In this document: piece by piece, positions 1 to 8,831 of the stretch
How positions within the stretch are numbered: position 1 is the stretch's first letter
Layout of the letters: each line of letters starts with the position of its first letter
DNA from: Advenella incenata
GTDB lineage: Bacteria; Pseudomonadota; Gammaproteobacteria; Burkholderiales; Burkholderiaceae_B
Reading direction: 5' to 3'
Assembly: GCF_004217095.1 (NCBI RefSeq)
Contig: NZ_SHKO01000001.1
Coordinates: forward strand, 1,488,001 to 1,552,000
Length of the DNA: 64,000 bases
The notes under the pieces: model-generated
What the model saw: the letters and a program-made list of their open reading frames with translations, nothing else
What the model was told of the DNA's origin: nothing
The model's database searches: none
Position numbers and translations under genes: made by a program

Positions 1-1
1 T

Positions 2-1384
2 GGGCTGGTGGCGTACTTCCCCGGCCTGGCAGGCGATGAAGTGCTTACCGCTCATTTGCTTGCCGTGTCCCAGGAGGCCAGTCGTGCTGACCAGCCTTAC
101 GCCATTCCAAAAGCGTATCGTGAAAAAATGCTGGAAGGCCTGATGGCCTATGTAACCGGCAAAATCCGTTCGACTGCATGGCAGCCCAAACAGGACAACG
201 GCGAACGCAGGCTGATGGTGCTGGAGGCCTTGTCACGTGCCGGCATGGTTACCCCCCGCTTGCTATCCACCGTTGAATTTGATCGTGAGCACATGAGTAC
301 GGCTGCGCTGGTAGACTGGCTCAGCATTGTGTCGCGCGTCAAGAACTTGCCGGATCAGGCCCAAACGCTGTCCACACTGCGTTCGGCCCTGCTGTCACGC
401 ATGAGCCGGCAGGGCACCAGCCTGGTGCTGGCAGATGACGATGATGCCTATCCCTGGTGGATGATGAGCAATCGCGCCACGGTAACGGCCAAACTGCTTG
501 TTGCGGTCATGAACAACAAGGCCTGGGAGAAGGATATTCCCGTGCTGTTGACCGGTCTGCTTGGTCAGCAGCAGCGCGGCGCCTGGTCTACGACAACGGC
601 GAATGTCTGGGGTACCCTGGCGGTTCGCGCCTTTTCCGCGACCTTTGAAAAAACGCCGGTCAAGGGAACGCTGTCCATGTCGCTGCAATCTGTCGGTGCC
701 GCCACGGCATCAGCAGACCAGCAGTGGGAAGGGCTGCTGCCGACGCAAAAAATCCTGGTGCCATGGAAAAACAATGATCCCCAGCAACTGTCGCTTTCGC
801 TGCAGGGAACCGGGCGTGTCTGGGCATCCATGGCAGCCCAGGCGGCGGTGCCGGTAAGCAAACCAATCTACGCGGGCTATACGCTCAGTCGCAATATCGT
901 TCCGGTTTCACAGGCGGTAAACGGCAAATGGTCAGTGGGCGACATCTATCGCGTCCATCTGGATATCACTGCCAAGACTGCGATGAACTGGGTGGTGCTC
1001 AGTGATCCGGTGCCGGCCGGTGCGACGGTTCTGGGTGGCGGCCTGGGCCGGGATTCCGCTGTGGCAACCCAGGGTGAGAAGCAGGACGACAATGGCATGT
1101 CGCCCAGCTTTGCCGAACGCAAAAGCGAACTGTATCGTGCCTATTATGCATGGTTGCCGGCGGGCAAGACATCGCTGGAGTACACAGTGAGGCTCAATAC
1201 ACCTGGCAGCTATAGTTTGCCGGCCACGCGGGTTCAGGCCATGTATGCGCCGCAGGTTTACGGCGAATTGCCCAACACCGGCGGGTTTACTATTGTTGAA
1301 TCGGCCGGCGAGCCAATGGCGGATTCAACACAACAGGCCGCACCCGCACAAGGGCCCAGCGCTTCGGCAGCGGCAACCCCATGA
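2..1384 (+). CDS. Bacterial alpha-2-macroglobulin, C-terminal part (5' end outside window)
   Basis: The reading frame is open from the window edge, so only the last 460 or so residues are present and any thioester motif (CxEQ) lies upstream and cannot be checked. The visible part fits the end of the helical thioester domain (about the first 200 residues, e.g. the YPWWMMSN and TTANVWGTLA stretches) followed by the beta-rich C-terminal receptor-like domain (PVPAGATVLGGGL, later LEYTVRLNTPGSY) of YfhM-type proteins. It ends in an Ala/Pro/Ser-rich tail. Family knowledge: these envelope proteins trap attacking proteases and are encoded beside the peptidoglycan synthase PBP1C, as here. The stop overlaps the next start as ATGA, implying translational coupling. 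The GTG at position 8 is internal, not a start. Confidence 0.85.
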   Translation, partial: GLVAYFPGLAGDEVLTAHLLAVSQEASRADQPYAIPKAYREKMLEGLMAYVTGKIRSTAWQPKQDNGERRLMVLEALSRAGMVTPRLLSTVEFDREHMSTAALVDWLSIVSRVKNLPDQAQTLSTLRSALLSRMSRQGTSLVLADDDDAYPWWMMSNRATVTAKLLVAVMNNKAWEKDIPVLLTGLLGQQQRGAWSTTTANVWGTLAVRAFSATFEKTPVKGTLSMSLQSVGAATASADQQWEGLLPTQKILVPWKNNDPQQLSLSLQGTGRVWASMAAQAAVPVSKPIYAGYTLSRNIVPVSQAVNGKWSVGDIYRVHLDITAKTAMNWVVLSDPVPAGATVLGGGLGRDSAVATQGEKQDDNGMSPSFAERKSELYRAYYAWLPAGKTSLEYTVRLNTPGSYSLPATRVQAMYAPQVYGELPNTGGFTIVESAGEPMADSTQQAAPAQGPSASAAATP

Positions 1385-3609
1385 TGGCACGGGCAGTCGG
1401 AAAGGCAGCAGAGCGCCGGCGCCGGCCATTCAGACTGCTGGGCTTGTGCCTGGTTGCACTGATGGTCGTGGTTATTGCCGGGCTGGCTGTCTATATCGCC
1501 CGTCTGCCTGTGCCGGAGTACGAGCAGGTGCGCAGCGGGTACCGTGCGTCCTATATCACTTTGCTTGATCGCGATGGGGCGGTGCTGGAGCGGGTACGCA
1601 ACGACTTTCATGAGCGGCGTGACAACTGGACGCCGCTGGGCGAGATCTCTGTTGCCCTGGTCAGCGCTGTGCTGCAGTCCGAAGACCGGCGGTTTTACAG
1701 CCATGCCGGTGTCGATGTACTTGCGCTGGGTGCAGCGGTGCGTGACCGGCTCACCGGGCGTAGCGTGCGCGGCAGCTCGACACTTACGATGCAACTGGCC
1801 GGCATGCTGGACGAGCGCGATGGGCGCAACGGCAGGCGTACGCTGGCACAGAAAACCAGGCAGATGGTTCAGGCACTGGCCATGGAATTGCATTGGAGCA
1901 AATCGCAGATTCTTGAGGCCTACCTGAACCTGGTGCCCTGGCGCGGCGAGCTGTCCGGGGTGACTGCTGCGGCCCGCAGTCTTTTCGGTAAATATCCTGT
2001 TGGACTGGACAGTCGCGAAGCCGCGATTCTTGCGGCCATGCTACGTGCACCCAATGCTGCGCCAACCGTTATTGCGCGCCGGGCTTGTGGCATTCTGAAG
2101 GCGCAATCACAAGCGCAATATTGCGACAATCTTGCGGGCATGATCGAATATCAGTTGAGCCATACGACCAGCGCCTTGCTGGACGATCCTTTTACTGCAT
2201 CTCATTTTGCCCGACGTCGGTTGGCATTGGGAATGCCGCAGCAGGCGCATCTAGTCACCACGATTGATGGCAGGCTACAGCGCACTGCGCAGACCATTGT
2301 CAATCGCGTGGTTCATGAGATTCGCCATAGTCATGCCAATGACGCCGCAGCGGTCGTGCTGGACAACCGTACTGGTCGTATTCTGGCTTACGTGGGCTCA
2401 TCCGGCAACTTGGCCACAGCCCGCTATGTCGATAACGCAGCTGCCTTGCGGCAGGCCGGGTCCACGCTTAAACCCTTCCTGTACGCTCAGGCACTGGAGC
2501 AGCGCCGGATCACGGCGGCCTCCCTGCTGGACGACAGCGCGGTCAATCTGTCTACAGGCAATGGGTTGTATGTGCCGCAAAATTATGACAAGCAGTTTGG
2601 CGGCTGGGTCAGTGCCCGTACTGCTCTGGCTTCATCACTGAATATTCCGGCCGTACGCCTGCTGGTCATGGTCACGCCCGATGTCTTTCATCAGCGACTG
2701 CGCCAGCTTGGATTGCCGCTGGCGCAGTCGGGCGATTATTACGGCTACAGTCTTGCATTGGGCAGCGCCGATGTGACGCTGCTGTCGCTGACCAACGCGT
2801 ATCGGGCGCTTGCCAATCAGGGTATGTACAGCGAAGTGAATTGGGGTGTTGGTGCGGCGCCGCCGGCCAATCGGGTCATGAGTCAAGAGGCGGCCTGGTT
2901 GGTGGGCGATATCCTGTCGGACCGGCAGGCCCGGGCCCGCACCTTTGGCCTGGACAGTGCCTTGTCCACCCCTTTCTGGACGGCGGTAAAAACCGGCACC
3001 AGCAAGGATATGCGCGATAACTGGACAGTGGGCTGGTCTGACAAATATACCGTGGGCGTCTGGGTGGGCAACAGTACCGGCGCCAGCATGCGCCAGGTCA
3101 GTGGTGTTACCGGAGCAGGACCTGCATGGCACGACATCATGCGGTATCTGCATGAGGATCACGCCAGTATGCAACCAACCCGGCCCGCCGGGTTGAGCGC
3201 ACGCGACATCACATTTGAAAATGATCTGGAAGCAGCCCGGGCCGAATATTTTCTGCCGGGCACCGAGATGTCGCGCATCGCGCTGGCGTCTTCGGCCGCG
3301 GCACCGGCTTCCGGGCGCATGGTCATTCGCACGCCGGCTGACGGTACCATTATCGCTCTAGATCCGGATATCCCGGCAGATAATCAACGCCTGCAGCTAT
3401 TGACTACAACACCGGCCGGTGGCAGGCACGCAACCGTGCGCTGGTACGTCGACGGTCGTTTTTTGGGCGATACCAATCCCTTTGCCTGGTATCCCGTACC
3501 TGGCAGCCACCTGATTGAAGCGCGCGATGAAAACGACCAGACGCAGGATCGGGTGCGTGTCAATATACGCGGCGCGCAGTTGCGACAGCAACTGGGACAG
3601 CAGCCTTGA
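1381..3609 (+). CDS. pbpC: Penicillin-binding protein 1C (bifunctional peptidoglycan glycosyltransferase/transpeptidase)
   Basis: A 742-residue inner-membrane protein that polymerises and may cross-link peptidoglycan in the periplasm. Visible parts in order: a basic cytoplasmic tail, one membrane anchor (about residues 18-40), a GT51 domain with catalytic Glu101 in QSEDRRFY and the GSSTLTMQ motif at 131-138, then a transpeptidase domain with SxxK (Ser361-Thr-Leu-Lys364), SxN (Ser419-Leu-Asn421) and KTG (Lys537-Thr-Gly), and a C-terminal BiPBP_C-like beta domain (about 655-735). All catalytic motifs are intact and the length is usual for PBP1C. It overlaps the alpha-2-macroglobulin gene by 4 bp, matching the known yfhM-pbpC pairing thought to couple protease trapping with wall repair. 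Confidence 0.95.
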   Translation: MMARAVGKAAERRRRPFRLLGLCLVALMVVVIAGLAVYIARLPVPEYEQVRSGYRASYITLLDRDGAVLERVRNDFHERRDNWTPLGEISVALVSAVLQSEDRRFYSHAGVDVLALGAAVRDRLTGRSVRGSSTLTMQLAGMLDERDGRNGRRTLAQKTRQMVQALAMELHWSKSQILEAYLNLVPWRGELSGVTAAARSLFGKYPVGLDSREAAILAAMLRAPNAAPTVIARRACGILKAQSQAQYCDNLAGMIEYQLSHTTSALLDDPFTASHFARRRLALGMPQQAHLVTTIDGRLQRTAQTIVNRVVHEIRHSHANDAAAVVLDNRTGRILAYVGSSGNLATARYVDNAAALRQAGSTLKPFLYAQALEQRRITAASLLDDSAVNLSTGNGLYVPQNYDKQFGGWVSARTALASSLNIPAVRLLVMVTPDVFHQRLRQLGLPLAQSGDYYGYSLALGSADVTLLSLTNAYRALANQGMYSEVNWGVGAAPPANRVMSQEAAWLVGDILSDRQARARTFGLDSALSTPFWTAVKTGTSKDMRDNWTVGWSDKYTVGVWVGNSTGASMRQVSGVTGAGPAWHDIMRYLHEDHASMQPTRPAGLSARDITFENDLEAARAEYFLPGTEMSRIALASSAAAPASGRMVIRTPADGTIIALDPDIPADNQRLQLLTTTPAGGRHATVRWYVDGRFLGDTNPFAWYPVPGSHLIEARDENDQTQDRVRVNIRGAQLRQQLGQQP

Positions 3610-3691
3610 TCGGCCGTTACGATGCCTATCGGACACACGCCATGCGATCTGTTGCATAATTGAATAAACAGTCCAATCAGGTGGTGCCTCA

Positions 3692-4534
3692 ATGAAAACC
3701 AATACAAGCAACTCACAACTGAAAGTTGGCGTCGGCCAGTTTGCTGCCGTCAACGAGATCGAACCCAATAAGGAACATATCCACACCCTGGTAACGCAGG
3801 CGGCAGAGCAGGGCGTGCAACTGCTGGTCCTGCCCGAGGCGTCCATGTGTTCTTTCGGCTCGCCGCTGCCGCAATTGCGCGAGACGGCCGGCAACAACTC
3901 GCCTGCCTTTGTTCGCTACATGCAGGATCTGGCACGCGACCATAACATGCACATCGTGGTTGGTGTGCTGAGCCTGGCAGACCAGCCGGGCGATGAACGG
4001 GTGACCAATCAGTTGCTGGTTCTTGACGATACCGGCGCGCAGGTGCTTCGTTATACCAAAATGCATGTCTATGATGCATTCAAGTTCAAGGAGTCAGACA
4101 AAGTGCGGCCCGGCAGTTTTGGCCAGGAAAACGCCGAACTGGGTCTGTTCGATATCAAAGGGTTTCGGGTTGGCCTGATCAACTGCTATGATCTGCGTTT
4201 TCCGGAAATGGCTCGCGCGCTTATTGACCAGGGAGCAGATGTGCTGTCGGTCAGTGCGGCCTGGCTTGCCGGCCCGCTTAAGGAAAACCATTGGGAAATA
4301 TTGCTGCGGGCACGCGCCATTGAAAACACCAGCTATGTGCTGGCATCGGGGCAGACTGCACCACGCAATTGCGGCCTGAGCATGATTGTGGATCCACTGG
4401 GTATGGTGCTGGGCACTGCCACCGCTGACCCGGGTCTGGCTGTTCATACTCTGTCATCACAACGCATTGCTGAAGTTCGCGAGCTGTTGCCATGTCTGCA
4501 AAATCGTCGTTATCAGGTATCAGGATTGAAATGA
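3692..4534 (+). CDS. Carbon-nitrogen hydrolase (Nit/omega-amidase-like)
   Basis: A 280-residue cytosolic nitrilase-superfamily amidase. The Glu-Lys-Cys catalytic triad is visible as Glu49 (LVLPEAS), Lys123 (RYTKMHVYD) and Cys165 (INCYDLRFPE). The CYDLRFPE block and the length resemble Nit1/YbeM-type deaminated-glutathione amidases and related omega-amidases, but substrate cannot be fixed from sequence. The ATG follows an AGGTGG ribosome-binding site. Its TGA overlaps the next ATG (ATGA), so it is probably co-translated with the molybdopterin gene mog, although no functional link is known to me. The final residues (NRRYQVSGLK) are complete and there is no sign of damage. Confidence 0.88.
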   Translation: MKTNTSNSQLKVGVGQFAAVNEIEPNKEHIHTLVTQAAEQGVQLLVLPEASMCSFGSPLPQLRETAGNNSPAFVRYMQDLARDHNMHIVVGVLSLADQPGDERVTNQLLVLDDTGAQVLRYTKMHVYDAFKFKESDKVRPGSFGQENAELGLFDIKGFRVGLINCYDLRFPEMARALIDQGADVLSVSAAWLAGPLKENHWEILLRARAIENTSYVLASGQTAPRNCGLSMIVDPLGMVLGTATADPGLAVHTLSSQRIAEVRELLPCLQNRRYQVSGLK

Positions 4535-5160
4535 ATACAACTGCAATAAAAAGAACGCATCCGGACGAACTCATTGTCGGGCTGGTTTCCGTCTCGGACC
4601 GGGCAACATCCGGCGTCTACGAGGACAAAGGCATCCCCTCGCTGCAGGCCTGGCTGGAGCGCGCCATGCAGTCGCCGTTTCGCATCTGCCCCAGGCTGAT
4701 TGCAGATGATCAGCAGACCATTTCCGACACGCTGATCGAGCTGGTGGACCAGCAGGGATGCGATCTGGTGCTCACCACTGGTGGCACGGGCCCGGCGCGG
4801 CGCGACGTTACACCCGAAGCGACATTGGCGGTTGCCAGCAAGCACATGCCCGGTTTCGGTGAACAGATGCGACAAATCAGCCTGGCCTTTGTGCCTACCG
4901 CCATTTTGTCCCGACAGGTCGCTGTCATCCGCGAAGCGGCTGAACATGCTGCGCTGATTATCAATCTGCCGGGGCAACCCAAAGCCATACAGGAAACCCT
5001 GGAAGGCTTGCGTGATGAACAGGGCAAAGTAAAAGTGCCGGGCATCTTTGCCGCCGTGCCTTATTGTATTGACCTGATCGGCGGTCCCTATATAGAGACC
5101 CGAGACGATGTGGTCGCGGCTTTTAGGCCAAAATCGGCCCGGCGTGAGCCCAAAGCTTGA
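4531..5160 (+). CDS. mog: Molybdopterin adenylyltransferase
   Basis: A 209-residue MoCF_biosynth protein that adenylylates molybdopterin before molybdate insertion. The N-terminal GLVSVSDRATSGVYEDKG block and the central TTGGTGPARRDVTPEA block closely resemble E. coli MogA and distinguish it from MoaB by the longer C-terminal part. The start was set at the ATG at 4531, which overlaps the stop of the amidase gene as ATGA; an upstream in-frame ATG at 4492 would add 13 residues inside that gene and is less likely. Its end (RREPKA) is followed at once by a TTGTGA/TCACAA palindrome. No other molybdenum-cofactor gene is in the window. Confidence 0.92.
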   Translation: MNTTAIKRTHPDELIVGLVSVSDRATSGVYEDKGIPSLQAWLERAMQSPFRICPRLIADDQQTISDTLIELVDQQGCDLVLTTGGTGPARRDVTPEATLAVASKHMPGFGEQMRQISLAFVPTAILSRQVAVIREAAEHAALIINLPGQPKAIQETLEGLRDEQGKVKVPGIFAAVPYCIDLIGGPYIETRDDVVAAFRPKSARREPKA

Positions 5161-5163
5161 CAG

Positions 5164-5177
5164 TTGTGATGTCACAA
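5164..5177. promoter_or_regulatory. 14-bp palindrome upstream of fba
   Basis: TTGTGA and TCACAA are perfect 6-bp inverted arms around TG, starting 4 nt after the mog stop codon and about 100 nt before fba. It is CRP/FNR-like in half-site style but the spacer is only 2 bp, shorter than a classical CRP site. It may be an operator for the fba promoter; the regulator is unknown. Confidence 0.35.
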
Positions 5178-5278
5178 TTGGTAAATTTGGTAAAAAGGCG
5201 GGTTCCAGCGCCTTATATGCGGTTTCCCACTTAAAATAGTGGCTGTTCAGATATTTTTCAATTTCAGGAGATCGTTAC

Positions 5279-6343
5279 ATGGCACTCGTTTCTATGCGCC
5301 AATTACTGGATCATGCCGCGGAAAACGGCTATGGTATTCCCGCCTTCAACGTGAACAATCTGGAGCAGGTGCAGGCCATCATGGAAGCGGCCAAGGAAAC
5401 CAACAGTCCGGTCATCATGCAGGCGTCTGCTGGTGCGCGTAAATACGCAGGCGAAGGTTTTCTCAAGTACCTGATCCAGGCTGCGGTAGAGAGCTATCCG
5501 GAAATCCCGGTAGTCATGCACCAGGATCATGGCCAGTCACCTGAAATCTGTCAGGGCGCCATCAATCTTGGCTTTTCAAGTGTCATGATGGACGGCTCTC
5601 TCATGGCCGACGGTAAAACCATTGCCGATTATGAATACAACGTGGAAGTAACCAAGAAAGTTGTTGATCTTGCACACAAGGTCGGCGTCACCGTAGAAGG
5701 TGAACTGGGTTGCCTGGGCTCGCTTGAAACCATGAAAGGCGACAAGGAAGACGGCCACGGTGCAGAAGGCACCCTGACCATGGAGCAATTGCTTACCGAT
5801 CCGGAGCAGGCTGCAGATTTTGTCCGTCGCACCCAATTGGATGCGCTGGCGATCGCGATTGGTACAAGCCATGGCGCTTACAAATTTACCCGCAAGCCTA
5901 CAGGCGATATTCTGTCTATCAATCGCATCAAGGAAATCCACGCCCGCTTGCCCAACACGCACCTGGTCATGCATGGCAGCTCCAGTGTTCCCCAGGAATT
6001 GCTGGCCGAAATCCGTGAGTTCGGTGGCGACATGAAAGAAACCTATGGTGTGCCGGTCGAAGAAATTCAGGAAGCCATCAAGTTTGGCGTGCGCAAGGTC
6101 AATATCGATACCGATATCCGTCTTGCCATGACAGGCGCCATTCGCCGTTTCCTGGGCGAAAACCCCGGCAAATTCGACCCACGTGAATACAACAAGCCTG
6201 CCCGCGAAGCCGCCAAGAAAATCTGCGTGGCGCGCTATCAGGAATTTGGTACCGCCGGCAACGCCAGCAAAATCAAGCCGATTGCTCTGTCTGAAATGGC
6301 CGCAGCCTATGCTGCAGGCAAGCTGTCTCAACAGATCAAATAA
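5279..6343 (+). CDS. fba: Class II fructose-bisphosphate aldolase
   Basis: A 354-residue zinc-dependent aldolase of glycolysis, gluconeogenesis and the Calvin cycle, cleaving fructose 1,6-bisphosphate to dihydroxyacetone phosphate and glyceraldehyde 3-phosphate. Signature blocks are [21 protein letters not shown] (zinc His and catalytic Asp), [14 protein letters not shown] and [10 protein letters not shown]; the length and the C-terminal [11 protein letters not shown] region fit the Calvin-cycle subtype common in betaproteobacteria. The ATG has an AGGAG site 8 nt upstream (TTCAGGAGATCGTTAC). It stands at the head of the conserved fba-purC-purE-purK-sua5 neighbourhood. A GC-rich hairpin with a T-run follows the gene. 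High expression is expected for this housekeeping enzyme. Confidence 0.97.
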   Translation: MALVSMRQLLDHAAENGYGIPAFNVNNLEQVQAIMEAAKETNSPVIMQASAGARKYAGEGFLKYLIQAAVESYPEIPVVMHQDHGQSPEICQGAINLGFSSVMMDGSLMADGKTIADYEYNVEVTKKVVDLAHKVGVTVEGELGCLGSLETMKGDKEDGHGAEGTLTMEQLLTDPEQAADFVRRTQLDALAIAIGTSHGAYKFTRKPTGDILSINRIKEIHARLPNTHLVMHGSSSVPQELLAEIREFGGDMKETYGVPVEEIQEAIKFGVRKVNIDTDIRLAMTGAIRRFLGENPGKFDPREYNKPAREAAKKICVARYQEFGTAGNASKIKPIALSEMAAAYAAGKLSQQIK

Positions 6344-6380
6344 GACGATTGCGCCGTCTCCTGGGACGGCCTGTCAGGGA

Positions 6381-6416
6381 AACCCCGTCACGACGATGCG
6401 TTGTGGCGGGGTTTTT
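6381..6416 (+). terminator. Rho-independent terminator of fba (copy 1 of a duplicated terminator)
   Basis: AACCCCGTCAC pairs with GTGGCGGGGTT (one T-G wobble) around an 11-nt loop, ending in TTTTT. The 35 bases 6382-6416 match 7212-7246 with only two differences, exactly 830 bp apart, so this sequence is also the left half of a direct repeat bracketing the toxin-antitoxin pair. Confidence 0.85.
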
Positions 6417-6443
6417 CTTGTGGGTTTCCGTAATAGTAAATGA

Positions 6444-6470
6444 TACCCGTAACGGGTACACTGCTATAAT
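6444..6470 (+). promoter_or_regulatory. Toxin-antitoxin promoter with overlapping operator
   Basis: A 15-bp palindrome (TACCCGT-A-ACGGGTA, 6444-6458) ends 6 bp before a perfect TATAAT box at 6465-6470; the toxin ATG is at 6492. No good -35 hexamer is seen where the palindrome sits. This is the expected layout for autorepression by the antitoxin or toxin-antitoxin complex. Confidence 0.7.
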
Positions 6471-6491
6471 TTAGCAAGACGCAGTGGCAGT

Positions 6492-6875
6492 ATGAGAGTG
6501 TTAAAGCGCAGAGCGTTTGCGAAGTGGCAATTGCGTGAAAAATTGCCTGACGCTGTTTTATGTTGGGCGGTCATGGAAATGGAGCACGGGCTGATCGACG
6601 CCGATTTGGGTGGAAAACTTTATAAAAAACGGGTGCCTGGCACTGGTCGCGGTAAAAGCCGGGGGTACCGAACATTGCTTTCGGCTCGAATAGGTAGTCG
6701 GTACATTTTCCTGCATGGTTTTCTCAAAAGTGAGCAGTCCAATATTTCTCCGAAACAAAAGCAGGCCTTAAGCTATGCCGGCCAGGTATTTCTGGCCCTA
6801 TCAGATGACGATTTGGTTCTTGCCCTGCAAACCGGCGTCCTACAGGAGTTGCATTGTGACAGGAAAAATCATTGA
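6492..6875 (+). CDS. RelE-superfamily toxin (Gp49/DUF1044-like)
   Basis: A 127-residue protein whose core GRGKSRGYRTLLSARIGSRYIFLHGFLKSEQSNIS matches (in family style) the phage-derived Gp49-like RelE toxins, ribosome-dependent mRNA interferases. The basic stretch around residues 52-62 and the conserved FLHGFLKSE strand are typical. Toxin-first order with an XRE antitoxin downstream is that of HigBA-type modules. The start ATG lies 22 nt after a TATAAT box and has only a weak ribosome-binding site. The 3' end overlaps the antitoxin start by 20 nt. The module sits alone between housekeeping genes and between repeated terminators, which suggests recent acquisition. Toxicity itself is inferred from family only. 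Confidence 0.8.
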   Translation: MRVLKRRAFAKWQLREKLPDAVLCWAVMEMEHGLIDADLGGKLYKKRVPGTGRGKSRGYRTLLSARIGSRYIFLHGFLKSEQSNISPKQKQALSYAGQVFLALSDDDLVLALQTGVLQELHCDRKNH

Positions 6876-7161
6876 ATCATTGCGCGGTGAACTGGCTGAA
6901 CTACAGACTGTGGGTGCGATCAGCAAGACGACAATGCGCGAGTTTGATACGCTTTTTCCGTTGCCTGTGAGGAATTTTACGGCGACAGATATACGAAAGT
7001 TGCGCGAGTCACTTAATATCAGCCAGCCTGTCTTTGCGCTTCATTTACATACCACGGCCTCTACTATACGTAAATGGGAGCAGGGTCATACGCGCCCGTC
7101 CGGACCTGCGTTGAAATTGCTCAATGTGATCGCCGACAAGGGGCTGCAAGCCATTCTGTAA
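6856..7161 (+). CDS. HigA/XRE-family antitoxin
   Basis: A 101-residue protein with a helix-turn-helix of the XRE type: the recognisable part is TDIRKLRESLNISQPVFALH (helices 1-2), then TTASTIRKWEQGHTRPSG, as in NadS/HigA-like antitoxins. The start is set at GTG 6856, which has CAGGAG seven bases upstream (6843-6848) and overlaps the toxin gene by 20 nt; an in-frame ATG at 6775 would place 27 extra residues inside the toxin gene and is not credible. It should neutralise the toxin and repress the promoter at 6444-6470. Overlap implies translational coupling. Confidence 0.82.
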   Translation: MTGKIIESLRGELAELQTVGAISKTTMREFDTLFPLPVRNFTATDIRKLRESLNISQPVFALHLHTTASTIRKWEQGHTRPSGPALKLLNVIADKGLQAIL

Positions 7162-7210
7162 GATGCTCTTGCCGTATGAGGGAGCACGCTTATGTTGCGG
7201 GCCGCTAGCG

Positions 7211-7246
7211 GACCCCGCCACGACGATGCGTTCTGGCGGGGTTTTT
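7211..7246 (+). terminator. Terminator after the toxin-antitoxin genes (copy 2)
   Basis: ACCCCGCCA pairs perfectly with TGGCGGGGT around a 13-nt loop (CGACGATGCGTTC) followed by TTTTT. It is a near-duplicate of the fba terminator 830 bp upstream, even in its loop, where sequence is not constrained by pairing. Confidence 0.85.
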
Positions 7247-7375
7247 TACATTCAAGCGCGGCATATGGCGGTAAAATAACGGATTATTCCCATTTCTATT
7301 CCATGATCGTACGCCCGCGCCAGTATTTCACGCGCCGGCGTACCGCATGATATTTTCCCTTGCAAAGGATTTCCG

Positions 7376-8257
7376 GTGACATCTGCGCTTCTTCAATCTG
7401 ATATTCAGTCCCTGCCACTGCTGGCACGCGGCAAAGTCCGTGATATGTACGCCGTGGGCGACGACAAACTGTTGATTGTTGCTTCTGATCGTATTTCTGC
7501 GTTTGATGTGATTCTGGATGATCCTATTCCCGGCAAGGGCCAGGTGCTTACCGAACTCACTGAGTTCTGGCTGAAGAAACTGGGACATATCATTCCCACC
7601 CATGTGACTGGCATCGCTCCCGAAGAGGTCGTTCAGCCTTCGGAAGCAGACCAAGTCCGCGGCCGGGCCATGGTCGTCAAGCGCCTGAAGCCTGTGCTGG
7701 TGGAAGCCGTCGCCCGGGGTTATCTGATCGGGTCCGGCTGGAACGACTATCAGAAAACCGGCGCCATCTGCGGCGTTAGCCTGCCTGCTGGTCTGGTGCA
7801 GGCGCAGAAACTGGCAGCGCCTATCTTTACGCCGGCGGCCAAGGCCGAAATGGGTTCTCATGATGAGAATGTAGACTTTGCCCATGTCGTGCGCGAAGTC
7901 GGGCAAGAGGTTGCCGAGCAGATTCGTGATATCACGCTGCGTCTTTATACAGAGGCGGCCGATTATGCCGCAGAAAAAGGCATCATCATTGCCGATACCA
8001 AATTTGAATTCGGCCTGGACGACAAGGGTGTCCTGCATCTGATGGACGAAGTGCTCACGCCCGACTCTTCCCGTTTCTGGCCTGCAGACTCGTATCAGAC
8101 GGGCATCAGTCCGCCATCCTTCGACAAGCAATTTGTGCGCGACTGGTTGGAAACGCAGCCCTGGGATAAGACAGCGCCCGCACCGCGGCTGCCACAGGAC
8201 GTTTTGCAGAAAACGGCCGACAAATATCGTGAGGCGGCCACCCGCCTGATCGGATAA
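7376..8257 (+). CDS. purC: SAICAR synthase (phosphoribosylaminoimidazole-succinocarboxamide synthase)
   Basis: A 293-residue cytosolic enzyme that joins CAIR and aspartate with ATP in purine synthesis. The N-terminal [30 protein letters not shown] and the later [10 protein letters not shown] and LTPDSSRFW blocks are diagnostic. This is the longer (about 295 aa) form found in betaproteobacteria and yeast-like enzymes rather than the 237-residue E. coli form. The start is GTG with AAGGA upstream (CAAAGGATTTCCG); an ATG alternative is not available nearby. It opens the purCEK run, with purE 10 nt downstream, so the three genes are probably one operon. Confidence 0.96.
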   Translation: MTSALLQSDIQSLPLLARGKVRDMYAVGDDKLLIVASDRISAFDVILDDPIPGKGQVLTELTEFWLKKLGHIIPTHVTGIAPEEVVQPSEADQVRGRAMVVKRLKPVLVEAVARGYLIGSGWNDYQKTGAICGVSLPAGLVQAQKLAAPIFTPAAKAEMGSHDENVDFAHVVREVGQEVAEQIRDITLRLYTEAADYAAEKGIIIADTKFEFGLDDKGVLHLMDEVLTPDSSRFWPADSYQTGISPPSFDKQFVRDWLETQPWDKTAPAPRLPQDVLQKTADKYREAATRLIG

Positions 8258-8267
8258 GCAGGACGTT

Positions 8268-8816
8268 ATGAACGAAACAGTCAACTCAGGTAATCACAAT
8301 ACCGATTCAAGACAGGCAGATCAGGCGCAGGTCGGTGTCATCATGGGTTCGTCCAGCGATTGGGACGTCATGAAAAATGCCACGGACATGCTCGAGCAAT
8401 TCGGCGTGTCTTACAAGGCCCAGGTCATTTCAGCGCATCGTATGCCACAAGATATGGCCGATTATGGCGCGACAGCCTATGATCGCGGCCTGCGGGCAAT
8501 TATTGCTGGCGCCGGCGGTGCAGCGCATTTGCCTGGCATGATGGCCGCGCTGACCGAGGTGCCGGTGTTTGGCGTGCCGGTCCCGTCGCGCTATCTGCGC
8601 GGCGAAGATTCCCTGCTATCCATTGTGCAAATGCCCAAGGGAGTACCTGTTGCCACGTTTGCCATCGGTGAAGCCGGCGCAGCCAATGCAGCACTACATG
8701 TGATTGCCATGCTGGCCATGAACAATCCGGCGTTGCGCGAACAATTGCGCGCGTTCCGCGAGAAACAGACCAATACGGCAAGGGCGATGACATTGCCACC
8801 GGCTACTAAGAACTGA
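8268..8816 (+). CDS. purE: N5-carboxyaminoimidazole ribonucleotide mutase
   Basis: A 182-residue class I PurE that converts N5-CAIR to CAIR. The VGVIMGSSSDWDVM start of the fold, the ISAHRMPQDM block and the GAGGAAHLPGMMAA block with the catalytic His are all present. It carries roughly 20 extra polar residues at its N terminus compared with the core. Presence of purK directly downstream supports the two-step bacterial route (N5-CAIR synthetase plus mutase). The ATG follows CAGGA closely. It is spaced 10 nt from purC and 15 nt from purK. Confidence 0.96.
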   Translation: MNETVNSGNHNTDSRQADQAQVGVIMGSSSDWDVMKNATDMLEQFGVSYKAQVISAHRMPQDMADYGATAYDRGLRAIIAGAGGAAHLPGMMAALTEVPVFGVPVPSRYLRGEDSLLSIVQMPKGVPVATFAIGEAGAANAALHVIAMLAMNNPALREQLRAFREKQTNTARAMTLPPATKN

Positions 8817-8831
8817 AAGAGAATTTTCGCA

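Noticed and set aside
4513-5175. 220-codon leftward ORF antisense to mog
   Set aside because: Shadow of mog; the sense protein has full family motifs and the antisense one none.
5164-5177. Palindrome as a classical CRP site
   Set aside because: Arms TTGTGA/TCACAA are CRP-like, but the spacer is 2 bp rather than 6, so I list it only as an unassigned operator candidate.
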